From positions 1 to 47,142 of IMG/VR virus record IMGVR_UViG_3300009103_000050: a stretch of 47,142 bases of DNA; one strand, given 5' to 3'. The notes under the pieces were generated by a model that did not search any database, had not been told where the DNA came from, and was given only the letters and a program-made list of their open reading frames with translations. Shown here piece after piece: positions 34,462 to 40,663 of this stretch. This stretch comes from a virus. Position numbers and translations under genes: made by a program. How positions within the stretch are numbered: position 1 is the first letter of the stretch; each line of letters begins with the position of its first letter.

Positions 34462-35160
34462 TCACTCACAATCTTCGACGTCAATAATCTTTTGGGCTGT
34501 AAGGCGTGGTGCGTCTTCTTTCCGGTCCTCTTGAACCTGCGCAAAAGTTTCCTTGATTGCGTCAGCCCATGAATGTTTGACCTCTAGTGGCTTGCCATCC
34601 TTCCCGACAACCTCAACTTGTCGACGTCCCCAACGCTCGGGGTTTTTTCTTTCCAGTGCCCATGCCGCTGCTGTCCATTCTGGCCGGGCATACTTCTCGA
34701 CAGTGGTGCTTGTTCCATCCTCATGATGAGTCACTGACCTACCAATAACTAATCCACCCTTGGCTGCTTTAGCTATGACACCGAGGTAACCTAGCTCCCC
34801 ATTTGCCATTGCTCTTTTTGTTCGGTCTGAGAAGGCCGCATAGGCTCCCTCTTGTTCCCTCAACACCTTGTCTTCTTCATCCCTCTTTCGACGTCGTTCC
34901 AGTTCTCTTTGATATGGCTCTTTGCTACGTTGCTCCAAAGTAATGTAACTTTCACTTTCTCTCTCGGCATCGACTTTTGCACGTCGGTTGATCTCTTTGG
35001 TCCCTCGCTTCACCCAATCATAAAAGGCATGCTTGCTAATGCCAGCGTAAGCGATTGCCGTCTCAAGATAGGCACCCATTTTTAATGCGTTACATATCGT
35101 CTCTTCGACTTCAGGGTTCAACTTTGTTGGGGCACCCTTGCACTTTTTGATCTTTGTCAT
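34462..35160 (-). CDS. terS: Terminase small subunit
   Basis: 232 residues from ATG 35160. The N-terminus (L-N-P-E-V-E-E-T-I-C-N-A-L-K-M-G-A-Y, then A-Y-A-G-I-S-K-H-A-F-Y-D-W) is the helix-turn-helix of phage terminase small subunits, which recognise the packaging site. The middle has a long charged helix, and the last third carries A-A-W-A-L-E-R-K-N-P-E-R-W-G, frequent in this group. It lies just before terL. The gene overlaps nothing, with an AAGGTG site upstream. Confidence 0.85.
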   Translation of the reverse strand: MTKIKKCKGAPTKLNPEVEETICNALKMGAYLETAIAYAGISKHAFYDWVKRGTKEINRRAKVDAERESESYITLEQRSKEPYQRELERRRKRDEEDKVLREQEGAYAAFSDRTKRAMANGELGYLGVIAKAAKGGLVIGRSVTHHEDGTSTTVEKYARPEWTAAAWALERKNPERWGRRQVEVVGKDGKPLEVKHSWADAIKETFAQVQEDRKEDAPRLTAQKIIDVEDCE

Positions 35161-35162
35161 CG

Positions 35163-35438
35163 TCACCTTTCCGACGTCGATGGTGCTTCACGTCCTCGGG
35201 TTGCTGGTTTGATCTCTAGTTCCTTGTAGAGGAATCTCTCCAGCTTGCTTTTGCTTTGCCTCTGGGCTTGCCAAAGTTTCTTTTCATCCAACCCACGTCG
35301 CCTGTACTCGCTTAGCATCCAGCCAAAAGTTGGATCGGCTGGCACGTAGCACGTCGAGCAGTAGTTCACCCGTCGTTGATAATCTCCAACGCTGGACGCC
35401 AAGCATTCAACGCCACACTTGCTGCACTTTCCTGTCAC
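35163..35438 (-). CDS. Zinc-ribbon protein, first gene of the late block
   Basis: 91 residues. K-C-S-K-C near the start and Y-C-S-T-C near residue 27 give a C-x2-C...C-x2-C zinc site; the rest is helical and basic. The start is GTG 35438, close to the predicted leftward promoter. It may be a DNA-binding partner of the terminase or a regulator, but there is no family match by eye; HNH nuclease residues are not present. Its stop is 2 bp before the terS start. Confidence 0.65.
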   Translation of the reverse strand: MTGKCSKCGVECLASSVGDYQRRVNYCSTCYVPADPTFGWMLSEYRRRGLDEKKLWQAQRQSKSKLERFLYKELEIKPATRGREAPSTSER

Positions 35439-35458
35439 CGTCGATGCTGCCCCTTGAA

Positions 35459-35486
35459 CTTATATCATATAAAAGATAACTATCAA
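35459..35486 (-). promoter_or_regulatory. Leftward late promoter with overlapping palindrome
   Basis: On the minus strand TTGATA (35486-35481) and TATAAG (35464-35459) are separated by 16 bp, each 5 of 6 to the sigma-70 consensus. The spacer and -10 overlap a 13-bp palindrome TTATAT-C-ATATAA (35460-35472), a candidate operator. The site faces the late block and lies in the only divergent gap of the genome. Confidence 0.6.
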
Positions 35487-35539
35487 AAATGCCAACAACT
35501 ATCAAGCACGACACAAACAAAAACAACGAGGAGGAAACG

Positions 35540-37087
35540 GTGAAATCGAAGAGCATGGAGAAAATCAATCCCGAGCTGGAGGGCTTTCGCGTCAAGCTGG
35601 GCGACATCGAGCAAGATCCAAACAACGCACGAGCGCACGACGAGAGAAACATAGAAGCGATCAAGCAAAGCCTAAAAGCCTTTGGCCAGCAAAAGCCTAT
35701 CGTTGTCTCGTCAACTGGTCATGCCGTCGCTGGTAATGGGACACTAGCCGCCGCCAAGCTTCTCGGCTGGAAAGAAATCGCCGCCATAACATTCGACTCA
35801 GAATCAAAAGCCCACGAGGCCGGTTATGCCATCGCAGACAATCGCACCGCCGAGCTTGCGACGTGGAACGAGGAAATCTTAGCGACCACCGTTGGCGAGC
35901 TTCCCTCTGATCTCCGTATCGGGTGGGACGATCTAGAGGTCAACGCTTTCCGTGATGCGCTAGAGCTTGGCGACGTCCACGACGAAGACGAAAACGAAAA
36001 AGAACTTTCTTTGGCGACCTCTCTTGGTGGAGGTGCCGCCCCAGATATAATCAACGAAGAGCTTGACGAAATAGAAAACATAAAACCTAAAACCATGAAA
36101 CCGGGCGACGTCGAAAAGATCGGACTGGCCACGCTGGTTTGTGGTGATTGCGTCGAAGAGCTTTCGAAGATGGAAGACAACTCGGTTGATTCCATTGTTT
36201 GCGATCCACCATACGGGATCGGTCTCATGAACTCCGCTTGGGATTGTGACGTCCCCGGTGACAAGTGGGCAACCGAGTGCTTGCGTGTTCTCAAGCCCGG
36301 TGGTCACCTCATCGCCTTTGGTGCAACTAGAACCATTCACCGTTTAGCGACGTCGGTGGAGGATGCAGGGTTTGAGATTCGCGATCTGGTCTCGTGGCTG
36401 CAATGGCAAGGCTTTCCAAAATCGATGGCGGTGGAGTCAATGCCCGGCTGGGGAACCGCTCTTAAACCCTCACAAGAACCAGCGGTGATGGCCCGAAAAC
36501 CCCTCGACGGAACCGTAGCGGAGAACGTGATCAAGTGGGGCGTGGGTGGTTTGAACATCGATGGGTGCCGACTGGAAAACGGTGACCCCGCGTGGCCAGT
36601 TGGATCCGATTGCCTCCCGACAGTAAAGACTGGCAACGGCAGCCCCTTCGACGCTGTCGGGCCATTCGAGTCGGTATCAAACGATCAAGGCAGGTGGCCA
36701 GCGAACATCTACGCTTGCCCCAAGCCATCCAGGGGCGAGCGAGAAGAGGGATGCGAAGATCTAAACGGGGTCAAGGGTTCCGACGCTGTAAGGCGAAAAG
36801 AAAACAGTGCCGGAATGAATAGCCCGCGAGCCGGTGCCGGTCGCACTGCCTCGACGGTGAAAAACTTTCACCCGACGGTAAAACCAGTGAGGCTGATGAG
36901 GTGGCTGGTTCGGCTGGTGACTCCACCAGGTGGGGTTGTCCTCGACACCTTCGTTGGTTCCGGCACAACCAACGTCGCTGCGATAGCTGAAAATATAAAA
37001 TCAATTGGGATTGAGCGTGATCCCTCTTTTGCCGGGATCGCAAAAGCTCGGATCACAAAAGCCCACCGGCTGTCAAGTGATCTCTAA
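35540..37087 (+). CDS. ParB-like nuclease domain fused to DNA methyltransferase
   Basis: 515 residues from GTG 35540, chosen because GAGGAGG lies 5-6 bp upstream; the longer frame from ATG 35489 has no Shine-Dalgarno and covers the promoter region. Residues about 10-110 are ParB/Srx-like (V-K-L-G-D-I-E-Q-D-P-N-N-A-R, A-V-A-G-N-G-T-L-A-A-A). The methyltransferase has motif IV D-P-P-Y-G at 222-226 and motif I F-V-G-S-G-T-T at 471-477, so a beta-type N6-adenine or N4-cytosine enzyme. It would modify phage DNA against host restriction. Target unknown. First gene of the rightward block. Confidence 0.92.
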   Translation: MKSKSMEKINPELEGFRVKLGDIEQDPNNARAHDERNIEAIKQSLKAFGQQKPIVVSSTGHAVAGNGTLAAAKLLGWKEIAAITFDSESKAHEAGYAIADNRTAELATWNEEILATTVGELPSDLRIGWDDLEVNAFRDALELGDVHDEDENEKELSLATSLGGGAAPDIINEELDEIENIKPKTMKPGDVEKIGLATLVCGDCVEELSKMEDNSVDSIVCDPPYGIGLMNSAWDCDVPGDKWATECLRVLKPGGHLIAFGATRTIHRLATSVEDAGFEIRDLVSWLQWQGFPKSMAVESMPGWGTALKPSQEPAVMARKPLDGTVAENVIKWGVGGLNIDGCRLENGDPAWPVGSDCLPTVKTGNGSPFDAVGPFESVSNDQGRWPANIYACPKPSRGEREEGCEDLNGVKGSDAVRRKENSAGMNSPRAGAGRTASTVKNFHPTVKPVRLMRWLVRLVTPPGGVVLDTFVGSGTTNVAAIAENIKSIGIERDPSFAGIAKARITKAHRLSSDL

Positions 37088-37206
37088 CACCCTTTTTGTG
37101 ATCTCTTCTGCTCTAGCTCAGCAAGAAAAAAACACGCGACCCGCGCAAGGTGTTGAAAAATAAAGAAAAGAAAAAGTGATCTCTAACAGATCACAAAGTG
37201 ATCTCT
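37077..37206. promoter_or_regulatory. Cluster of four GTGATCTCT sites
   Basis: Exact copies lie at 37077-37085, 37098-37106, 37176-37184 and 37198-37206, paired at 21 and 22 bp. The two outer pairs include AAGTGATCTCTAACA. The last pair forms AGATCAC-AAA-GTGATCT (37189-37205), a perfect inverted repeat. Two helical turns between sites suggests a protein binding on one DNA face. The cluster starts over the methyltransferase stop codon and ends at the terminator. Possible roles: operator, origin iterons or partition-like site. Confidence 0.65.
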
Positions 37207-37210
37207 ATTT

Positions 37211-37254
37211 CCCCCTTGGTTCCGGCAACTTAGCCGATCCAGGGGGTTTTTCTT
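37211..37254 (+). terminator. Intrinsic terminator after the methyltransferase gene
   Basis: CCCCCTTGG pairs with CCAGGGGG (one bulged T), an inner GGC/GCC pair closes the loop AACTTA, and TTTTTCTTT follows. It would isolate the methyltransferase transcript from the next promoter at 37364. Confidence 0.8.
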
Positions 37255-37283
37255 TGGCCCAACTGGAAACCAGATCTCAGATC

Positions 37284-37309
37284 TCAACCCAGATCTACAA
37301 AAAAAGATC
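37284..37309. repeat. 26-bp regulatory repeat, copy 1
   Basis: Identical over 26 bases to 39151-39176; core CCCAGATCTACAAAAAAAG. It starts exactly 80 bp upstream of the -35 box at 37364, the same distance as copy 2 to its promoter. Contains two GATC sequences around an A-run. Likely binds a regulator shared by both promoters. Confidence 0.8.
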
Positions 37310-37363
37310 ACCAATAAAAACGGCAGTTTACCAGTGGATCCCAGCCTGTACAGAGCAAAGGGC

Positions 37364-37392
37364 TTGCAACGTACAAACAAATGCTTTACAAT
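37364..37392 (+). promoter_or_regulatory. Sigma-70-like promoter P1
   Basis: TTGCAA (37364-37369), 17-bp spacer, TACAAT (37387-37392). The transcript leader starts near TGAAAGAACA, also found after the second promoter, and carries a CGGAGCAC ribosome-binding segment before ATG 37422. Confidence 0.75.
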
Positions 37393-37421
37393 GATGAAAG
37401 AACAACAAAACGGAGCACAAA

Positions 37422-37748
37422 ATGAAAACACGAAAAACCAAAAGAGCAAGCGTCTTAGATATGATTGAACTCGTAAACCGTCGAAATCTTGAGTCGACTT
37501 GTTCACCCGATGTCCGACAGGGCTGGAATTCCCTTCTTGAAGATATGCTGCATGCCACCGGAAACTATAGTGGTTTTGGGTACTATTCAAATGATGATCT
37601 GCCTTCAACCGTCCAGCCCGGTGTCCGCGTAGAAACAACCGACATGGGGCGCGGGGTTGCCGACGATATGAACGAGCGGTTTCGCGATTGCGACGATACG
37701 CGCCGATTTTACTATGTGCCCGTAGGACTGGCCCAGCCCAAATTCTAA
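37422..37748 (+). CDS. Hypothetical protein, first gene of promoter P1 operon
   Basis: 108 residues, not assigned to a function. The pattern N-Y-S-G-F-G-Y-Y near residue 48, D-D-L-P, P-G-V-R and a final D-D-T-R-R-F-Y-Y-V-P-V occurs in small phage and plasmid proteins of unknown role. It opens the operon driven by 37364-37392 and its start has the shared CGGAG leader. Placed next to the ArdC-like gene, it may be an early accessory or counter-defence protein; this is only inference by location. Confidence 0.7.
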   Translation: MKTRKTKRASVLDMIELVNRRNLESTCSPDVRQGWNSLLEDMLHATGNYSGFGYYSNDDLPSTVQPGVRVETTDMGRGVADDMNERFRDCDDTRRFYYVPVGLAQPKF

Positions 37749-37815
37749 CCACCACCACCGCCCCCCCCCCACCGGGGGGGGCCCCCACCACCACCAAAAA
37801 AAAACGGAGAACACC
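37749..37815 (+). repeat. Intergenic hairpin-CCACC-RBS cassette, copy 1
   Basis: C10 (37761-37770), ACC, G8 (37774-37781), then CCCCCACCACCACC, an A-run and ACGGAGAACACC before ATG 37816. Preceded by ACCACCACC as well. The C/G runs form a stem of at least 8 bp. Same parts and order as at 38683, 39711 and 40591. Confidence 0.85.
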
Positions 37816-38682
37816 ATGACCAAGAAATTCAACAAAGAGCAAAAAGCGGAATGGAAAGCAAAGAAAGCAGCCGAGACAAAAGATCTCTTGGCTAAAATTG
37901 AGGCTGGAGTTGAGCGAATCACCACGGGCGCTGAGTGGAAAGCTTTTTTGGACTTCAAAAGCAAATTTCATAACTACTCTTTCAACAACCAATGCTTGAT
38001 CTACCTGCACAATCCAAACGCTTCCCACGTTGCCGGGTACAAAGCTTGGCAGAAACTCGGTCGACAAGTGAAAAAAGGTGAGAAGGGAATTCGCATCCTT
38101 GCCCCCGCCCCCATGAAGATTGAGGACAAAAAGACCGGAGAAGAAAAATTAGTTTACTGTCGATTCAAAGCGGTTTCCGTTTTCGACATCTCTCAAACCG
38201 AAGGCGACGATCTGCCAAGTGGTAGCTTTGCCAGTGCTGTCGAAGGCGATTCAGTTTCCGCCACTGTTCGATCTGGGCTAGTTGACTTCGCAAACGATCT
38301 TGGCTTCTCCGTCGAGTTCAACTCTGAGATGGACGAGCACCCCGGCGCAAATGGGGTGTGTAAATTCAAAGCGAAGGAAATTGAAATTGCCAACGGGCTC
38401 GACGCTGACCACGAGATCAAGACCTTGATCCACGAAATCGGCCACGCTGTTATGCACTCCGGCTATAACAAGGAATTTGGAGAACTGCACAGCATTGCAA
38501 GCGCTGAAGTTGAAGCGGAAAGCGTTGCTTTTTGTGTCTCCAATATCATCGGACTAGATACCGGCTGTTATTCGTTCGGCTACGTTGCCGGGTGGAGCGG
38601 TGGTGACGTCGAGAAGATCCGCGAGTCGGGCGACAGAATCACCAAGTGCGTCGCTCAAATCGCTTCAGCGATTGCAGCCTAG
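37816..38682 (+). CDS. ArdC-like anti-restriction protein with metallopeptidase domain
   Basis: 288 residues. The N-terminal part (about 20-130) matches the ArdC ssDNA-binding domain: F-H-N-Y-S-F-N-N-Q-C-L-I, V-A-G-Y-K-A-W-Q-K-L-G-R-Q-V-K-K-G-E-K-G-I and F-K-A-V-S-V-F-D-I-S-Q-T. The C-terminal part has the zinc motif H-E-I-G-H at 206-210 and A-E-V-E-A-E-S-V-A at about 230-238, which supplies the third ligand. ArdC proteins of plasmids protect incoming DNA against restriction. Here it sits close to the methyltransferase. Length matches the family (about 290-300). Confidence 0.92.
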   Translation: MTKKFNKEQKAEWKAKKAAETKDLLAKIEAGVERITTGAEWKAFLDFKSKFHNYSFNNQCLIYLHNPNASHVAGYKAWQKLGRQVKKGEKGIRILAPAPMKIEDKKTGEEKLVYCRFKAVSVFDISQTEGDDLPSGSFASAVEGDSVSATVRSGLVDFANDLGFSVEFNSEMDEHPGANGVCKFKAKEIEIANGLDADHEIKTLIHEIGHAVMHSGYNKEFGELHSIASAEVEAESVAFCVSNIIGLDTGCYSFGYVAGWSGGDVEKIRESGDRITKCVAQIASAIAA

Positions 38683-38747
38683 TCAAGCAACCCGCCCCCC
38701 CCACGGGGGGGGCACCACCCCCACCACAAACCAAAATGGAGAACATC
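38683..38747 (+). repeat. Intergenic hairpin-CCACC-RBS cassette, copy 2
   Basis: C8 (38695-38702), AC, G8 (38705-38712), then CACCACCCCCACCAC, an A-rich run and ATGGAGAACATC before ATG 38748. The CGGAG of the other copies reads TGGAG here, which creates an in-frame ATG at 38736; I prefer 38748 by comparison with the other cassettes. Confidence 0.85.
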
Positions 38748-39089
38748 ATGACCGAACGATACAAACGAAAAAACGAAAACAGCTTTGATCCCGAAATCGT
38801 CGACTCTGTGCAACTGAAACCAATGCGCCCCGGTGGTCCCCGCGCTGAATATTTGATCTGCCACCTTGGATATGACCACCACCTCAAAACAGACAAGTTC
38901 GTTTCATGTGTGCGCTATGGTGCCGACGTGGGGATCGCCCATGTCGGGATTTTCGGGTGGCAGCACGGTGAATACTTCCCTTGTCTCGACGCTGCTCGAA
39001 GACATCACCATCGCAGGATCTCAGAGTATACCGGTGATCGATTCTTTCACTATTTCATCAGGGGGTACCATCGCTGTCGGCTGCTTTGA
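38748..39089 (+). CDS. Hypothetical His-rich protein
   Basis: 113 residues, not recognised. It has P-G-G-P-R-A-E-Y-L-I near residue 27, C-H-L-G-Y-D-H-H, and a C-terminal half with clustered histidines (A-R-R-H-H-H-R-R near residue 85) and several aromatics, which could bind a metal. It follows the ArdC-like gene through a hairpin cassette and is the last gene before the second promoter region. Function unknown. Confidence 0.7.
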   Translation: MTERYKRKNENSFDPEIVDSVQLKPMRPGGPRAEYLICHLGYDHHLKTDKFVSCVRYGADVGIAHVGIFGWQHGEYFPCLDAARRHHHRRISEYTGDRFFHYFIRGYHRCRLL

Positions 39090-39124
39090 ACCGGGGACCA
39101 TGGCGCTACAGAGATCTCTTTCGG

Positions 39125-39150
39125 CCGGTTCCGGACTGGTTCCGGACCGG
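39125..39150 (+). other. Stem-loop before second promoter module
   Basis: CCGG-(T)-TCCGGA pairs with TCCGGACCGG around the loop CTGGT, a 10-bp stem with one bulged T. It contains GGTTCCGGAC twice, 11 bp apart. The 26-bp regulatory repeat begins at the next base. No T-run follows, so it is either a weak terminator for the operon upstream or a protein site. Confidence 0.55.
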
Positions 39151-39176
39151 TCAACCCAGATCTACAAAAAAAGATC
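39151..39176. repeat. 26-bp regulatory repeat, copy 2
   Basis: Identical to 37284-37309. It starts 80 bp upstream of the -35 box at 39231. In this copy the following base makes a perfect AGATCT...AGATCT pair around the A-run. Sequence between repeat and promoter differs from copy 1, so the conservation of repeat and spacing is not just recent duplication of a long segment. Confidence 0.8.
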
Positions 39177-39230
39177 TCTCTACCTTTCAGCAACTTACAT
39201 GCAAAATACAAGAAAAGCGCAAACAAGGGG

Positions 39231-39260
39231 TAGACAAGGGGCAGCCGCCCGATCTACAAT
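39231..39260 (+). promoter_or_regulatory. Sigma-70-like promoter P2
   Basis: TAGACA (39231-39236), 18-bp spacer, TACAAT (39255-39260). Followed by AGTGAAAGAACA, matching the leader of promoter P1, and by ACGGAGCACCAA before ATG 39300. Confidence 0.7.
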
Positions 39261-39299
39261 AGTGAAAGAACAGATCACCCCAAAAAAACGGAGCACCAA

Positions 39300-39710
39300 A
39301 TGTCATCTTTCCAAGTAAGCAATCAGTCGATCAGCCGCATCGCCGAATTTATCGTTTCCGAAATCGGTACAGGTTGCGCGAAATGCACAGCGATGGATCT
39401 ATATCAAATGAATCTTGACGCTATTCGTTCGCGCTACGGAAAGAGCGAGCACGAATGTGAGTTTGAATTTATCCCGGGATCTCTCGATGACGGATCAAAT
39501 GATTCGGATCTTGCGTACCAGTCTGAAGCTCAGCTTCACCAAAATATTCGCTGCTATCTATATCAGTGCATGGAGGGCGATGTCCCCGAGAGCAAATTTT
39601 TCCTATTCGTTGAAAAATTGGGGCGAGATCTCAGAGAAAAGACGATCAAAAATTTCAATATTCACGAAAGCGAATTTGAGCATGCTTGTAACAACTCCAA
39701 ATGGGAGTAG
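39300..39710 (+). CDS. Hypothetical protein, first gene of promoter P2 operon
   Basis: 136 residues, not recognised. It has an acidic middle (P-G-S-L-D-D-G-S-N-D-S-D) and several cysteines (G-C-A-K-C near residue 25, C-Y-L-Y-Q-C near residue 85), with helical segments elsewhere. The first cysteine pair C-x2-C may bind zinc. It starts the operon behind the promoter at 39231 and ends just before the third hairpin cassette. Confidence 0.65.
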   Translation: MSSFQVSNQSISRIAEFIVSEIGTGCAKCTAMDLYQMNLDAIRSRYGKSEHECEFEFIPGSLDDGSNDSDLAYQSEAQLHQNIRCYLYQCMEGDVPESKFFLFVEKLGRDLREKTIKNFNIHESEFEHACNNSKWE

Positions 39711-39771
39711 ACACACCCGCCCCCCCCACGGGGGGGGCACATCCACCACCACCACCAAAACGGAGCACCAA
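39711..39771 (+). repeat. Intergenic hairpin-CCACC-RBS cassette, copy 3
   Basis: C8 (39720-39727), AC, G8 (39730-39737), then CACATCCACCACCACCACC, AAAA and CGGAGCACCAA before ATG 39772. The stop codon of the preceding gene lies at its left edge, so the hairpin starts within about 10 bases of termination. Confidence 0.85.
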
Positions 39772-40590
39772 ATGAACCTGCTAGACTATACCCCCACGGT
39801 TTTCTATTTCTGCCACTCTGCAAAGAATGAATTCAGCTATAACATCGATGCCGCTTCCAGCGCTCTAAGGGGCACTGGGAACGCACCTTTCCAATGTACC
39901 CTATGCGGTGCACGGTTCAAAACTGGAATCGTGGCAGAAAGCATCTCAGGCGGCGACGCGATCACGCTCGGTATGGATTGCGCTGAAACCATGGAGTTGG
40001 CCCAGCTTGTAGCCGATTGCACTGGTGAGATTGAAAAATTGCGAGCAGATGCGGCAAGAGAAAAAACAGAGAACCGGGTAAAGATTTGGGCCATGGGTCG
40101 GCCGGAGATGTTCGAATTTTTGGAGTCGAAAAAAGACAAGAATAATTTCTTCGAGAGCCTTTATTCCGCGCTCTATCAATGGGGATCTCTCACCGGCGGA
40201 CAAATGGAGGCTCTTGATCGGGCAATGAAAAGAGAAAAAGAAGAAGAGAGCGAAAACAAAATTGCCGCGCCAAGTGGGCGAACAACTTTCACGGGTGTTG
40301 TAGTCGGCATCAAGCCCCCGCCCGCCTATGCCGAGTTCCCTACCTGGAAAGCTATTATCAAAGTGAAATCCGGCAATGATGTTTGGCTGACTATGGGGGG
40401 CATTGGAAAGCAACTAGACGATCTTGATCGTGGTGACACCGTGACGATGACAGCAACTCTCAGGGCCGGTCGGGATCCCTCATTCGTTTTCTATAGCCGC
40501 CCCTCCAAAGTTTCGATCACGAAGGGGCCAAATGCCACTGACGAGCTTTGCTCAGGTGCGCCGCGTAGCAACTCGCTGGCAATGCTGTAA
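39772..40590 (+). CDS. Zinc-motif phage protein of unknown function
   Basis: 272 residues. The first third has F-Q-C-T-L-C-G-A-R-F near residue 40 and L-G-M-D-C-A near residue 65, a likely zinc site of the type seen in phage and plasmid proteins that also carry Y-F-C-H-S near the start. A charged helical middle follows, then a C-terminal beta domain from about 165 (T-T-F-T-G-V-V-V-G-I-K, D-D-L-D-R-G-D-T-V-T-M-T-A-T-L and F-Y-S-R-P-S-K) that looks OB-like and might bind nucleic acid. Function unknown. ATG 39772 follows the shared ribosome-binding cassette. Confidence 0.75.
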   Translation: MNLLDYTPTVFYFCHSAKNEFSYNIDAASSALRGTGNAPFQCTLCGARFKTGIVAESISGGDAITLGMDCAETMELAQLVADCTGEIEKLRADAAREKTENRVKIWAMGRPEMFEFLESKKDKNNFFESLYSALYQWGSLTGGQMEALDRAMKREKEEESENKIAAPSGRTTFTGVVVGIKPPPAYAEFPTWKAIIKVKSGNDVWLTMGGIGKQLDDLDRGDTVTMTATLRAGRDPSFVFYSRPSKVSITKGPNATDELCSGAPRSNSLAML

Positions 40591-40663
40591 AGAAAAACAC
40601 CCGCCCCCCCCCCGTGGGGGGGGGCACATCCACCACCACCAAACAAAAAAAACGGAGAACAAA
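40591..40663 (+). repeat. Intergenic hairpin-CCACC-RBS cassette, copy 4
   Basis: C10 (40604-40613), GT, G9 (40616-40624), then CACATCCACCACCACC, an A-rich run and ACGGAGAACAAA before ATG 40664. The longest of the four stems. The next junction (41531-41560) keeps the A-run and CGGAGAAC but has lost, or never had, the hairpin. Confidence 0.85.

Noticed and set aside
37183-38067. 294-codon open frame on the minus strand over the P1 region
   Set aside because: It runs across a terminator, a promoter, the hairpin cassette and two well-supported plus-strand genes; the protein is rich in unlikely Phe/Cys/Arg runs.
38866-39318. 150-codon plus-strand frame overlapping the His-rich gene
   Set aside because: It overlaps the supported gene at 38748 in another frame and then runs through the stem-loop, the 26-bp repeat and promoter P2.
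37749-40663. Poly-C/poly-G hairpins as intrinsic terminators
   Set aside because: The stems are followed by CCACC repeats and A-runs, not by T-runs, and each is followed at once by the ribosome-binding site of the next gene.
37749-40663. CRISPR array from the regularly repeated cassettes
   Set aside because: The spacing is hundreds of bases and the intervening sequences are whole genes; no repeat-spacer layout occurs anywhere in the window.
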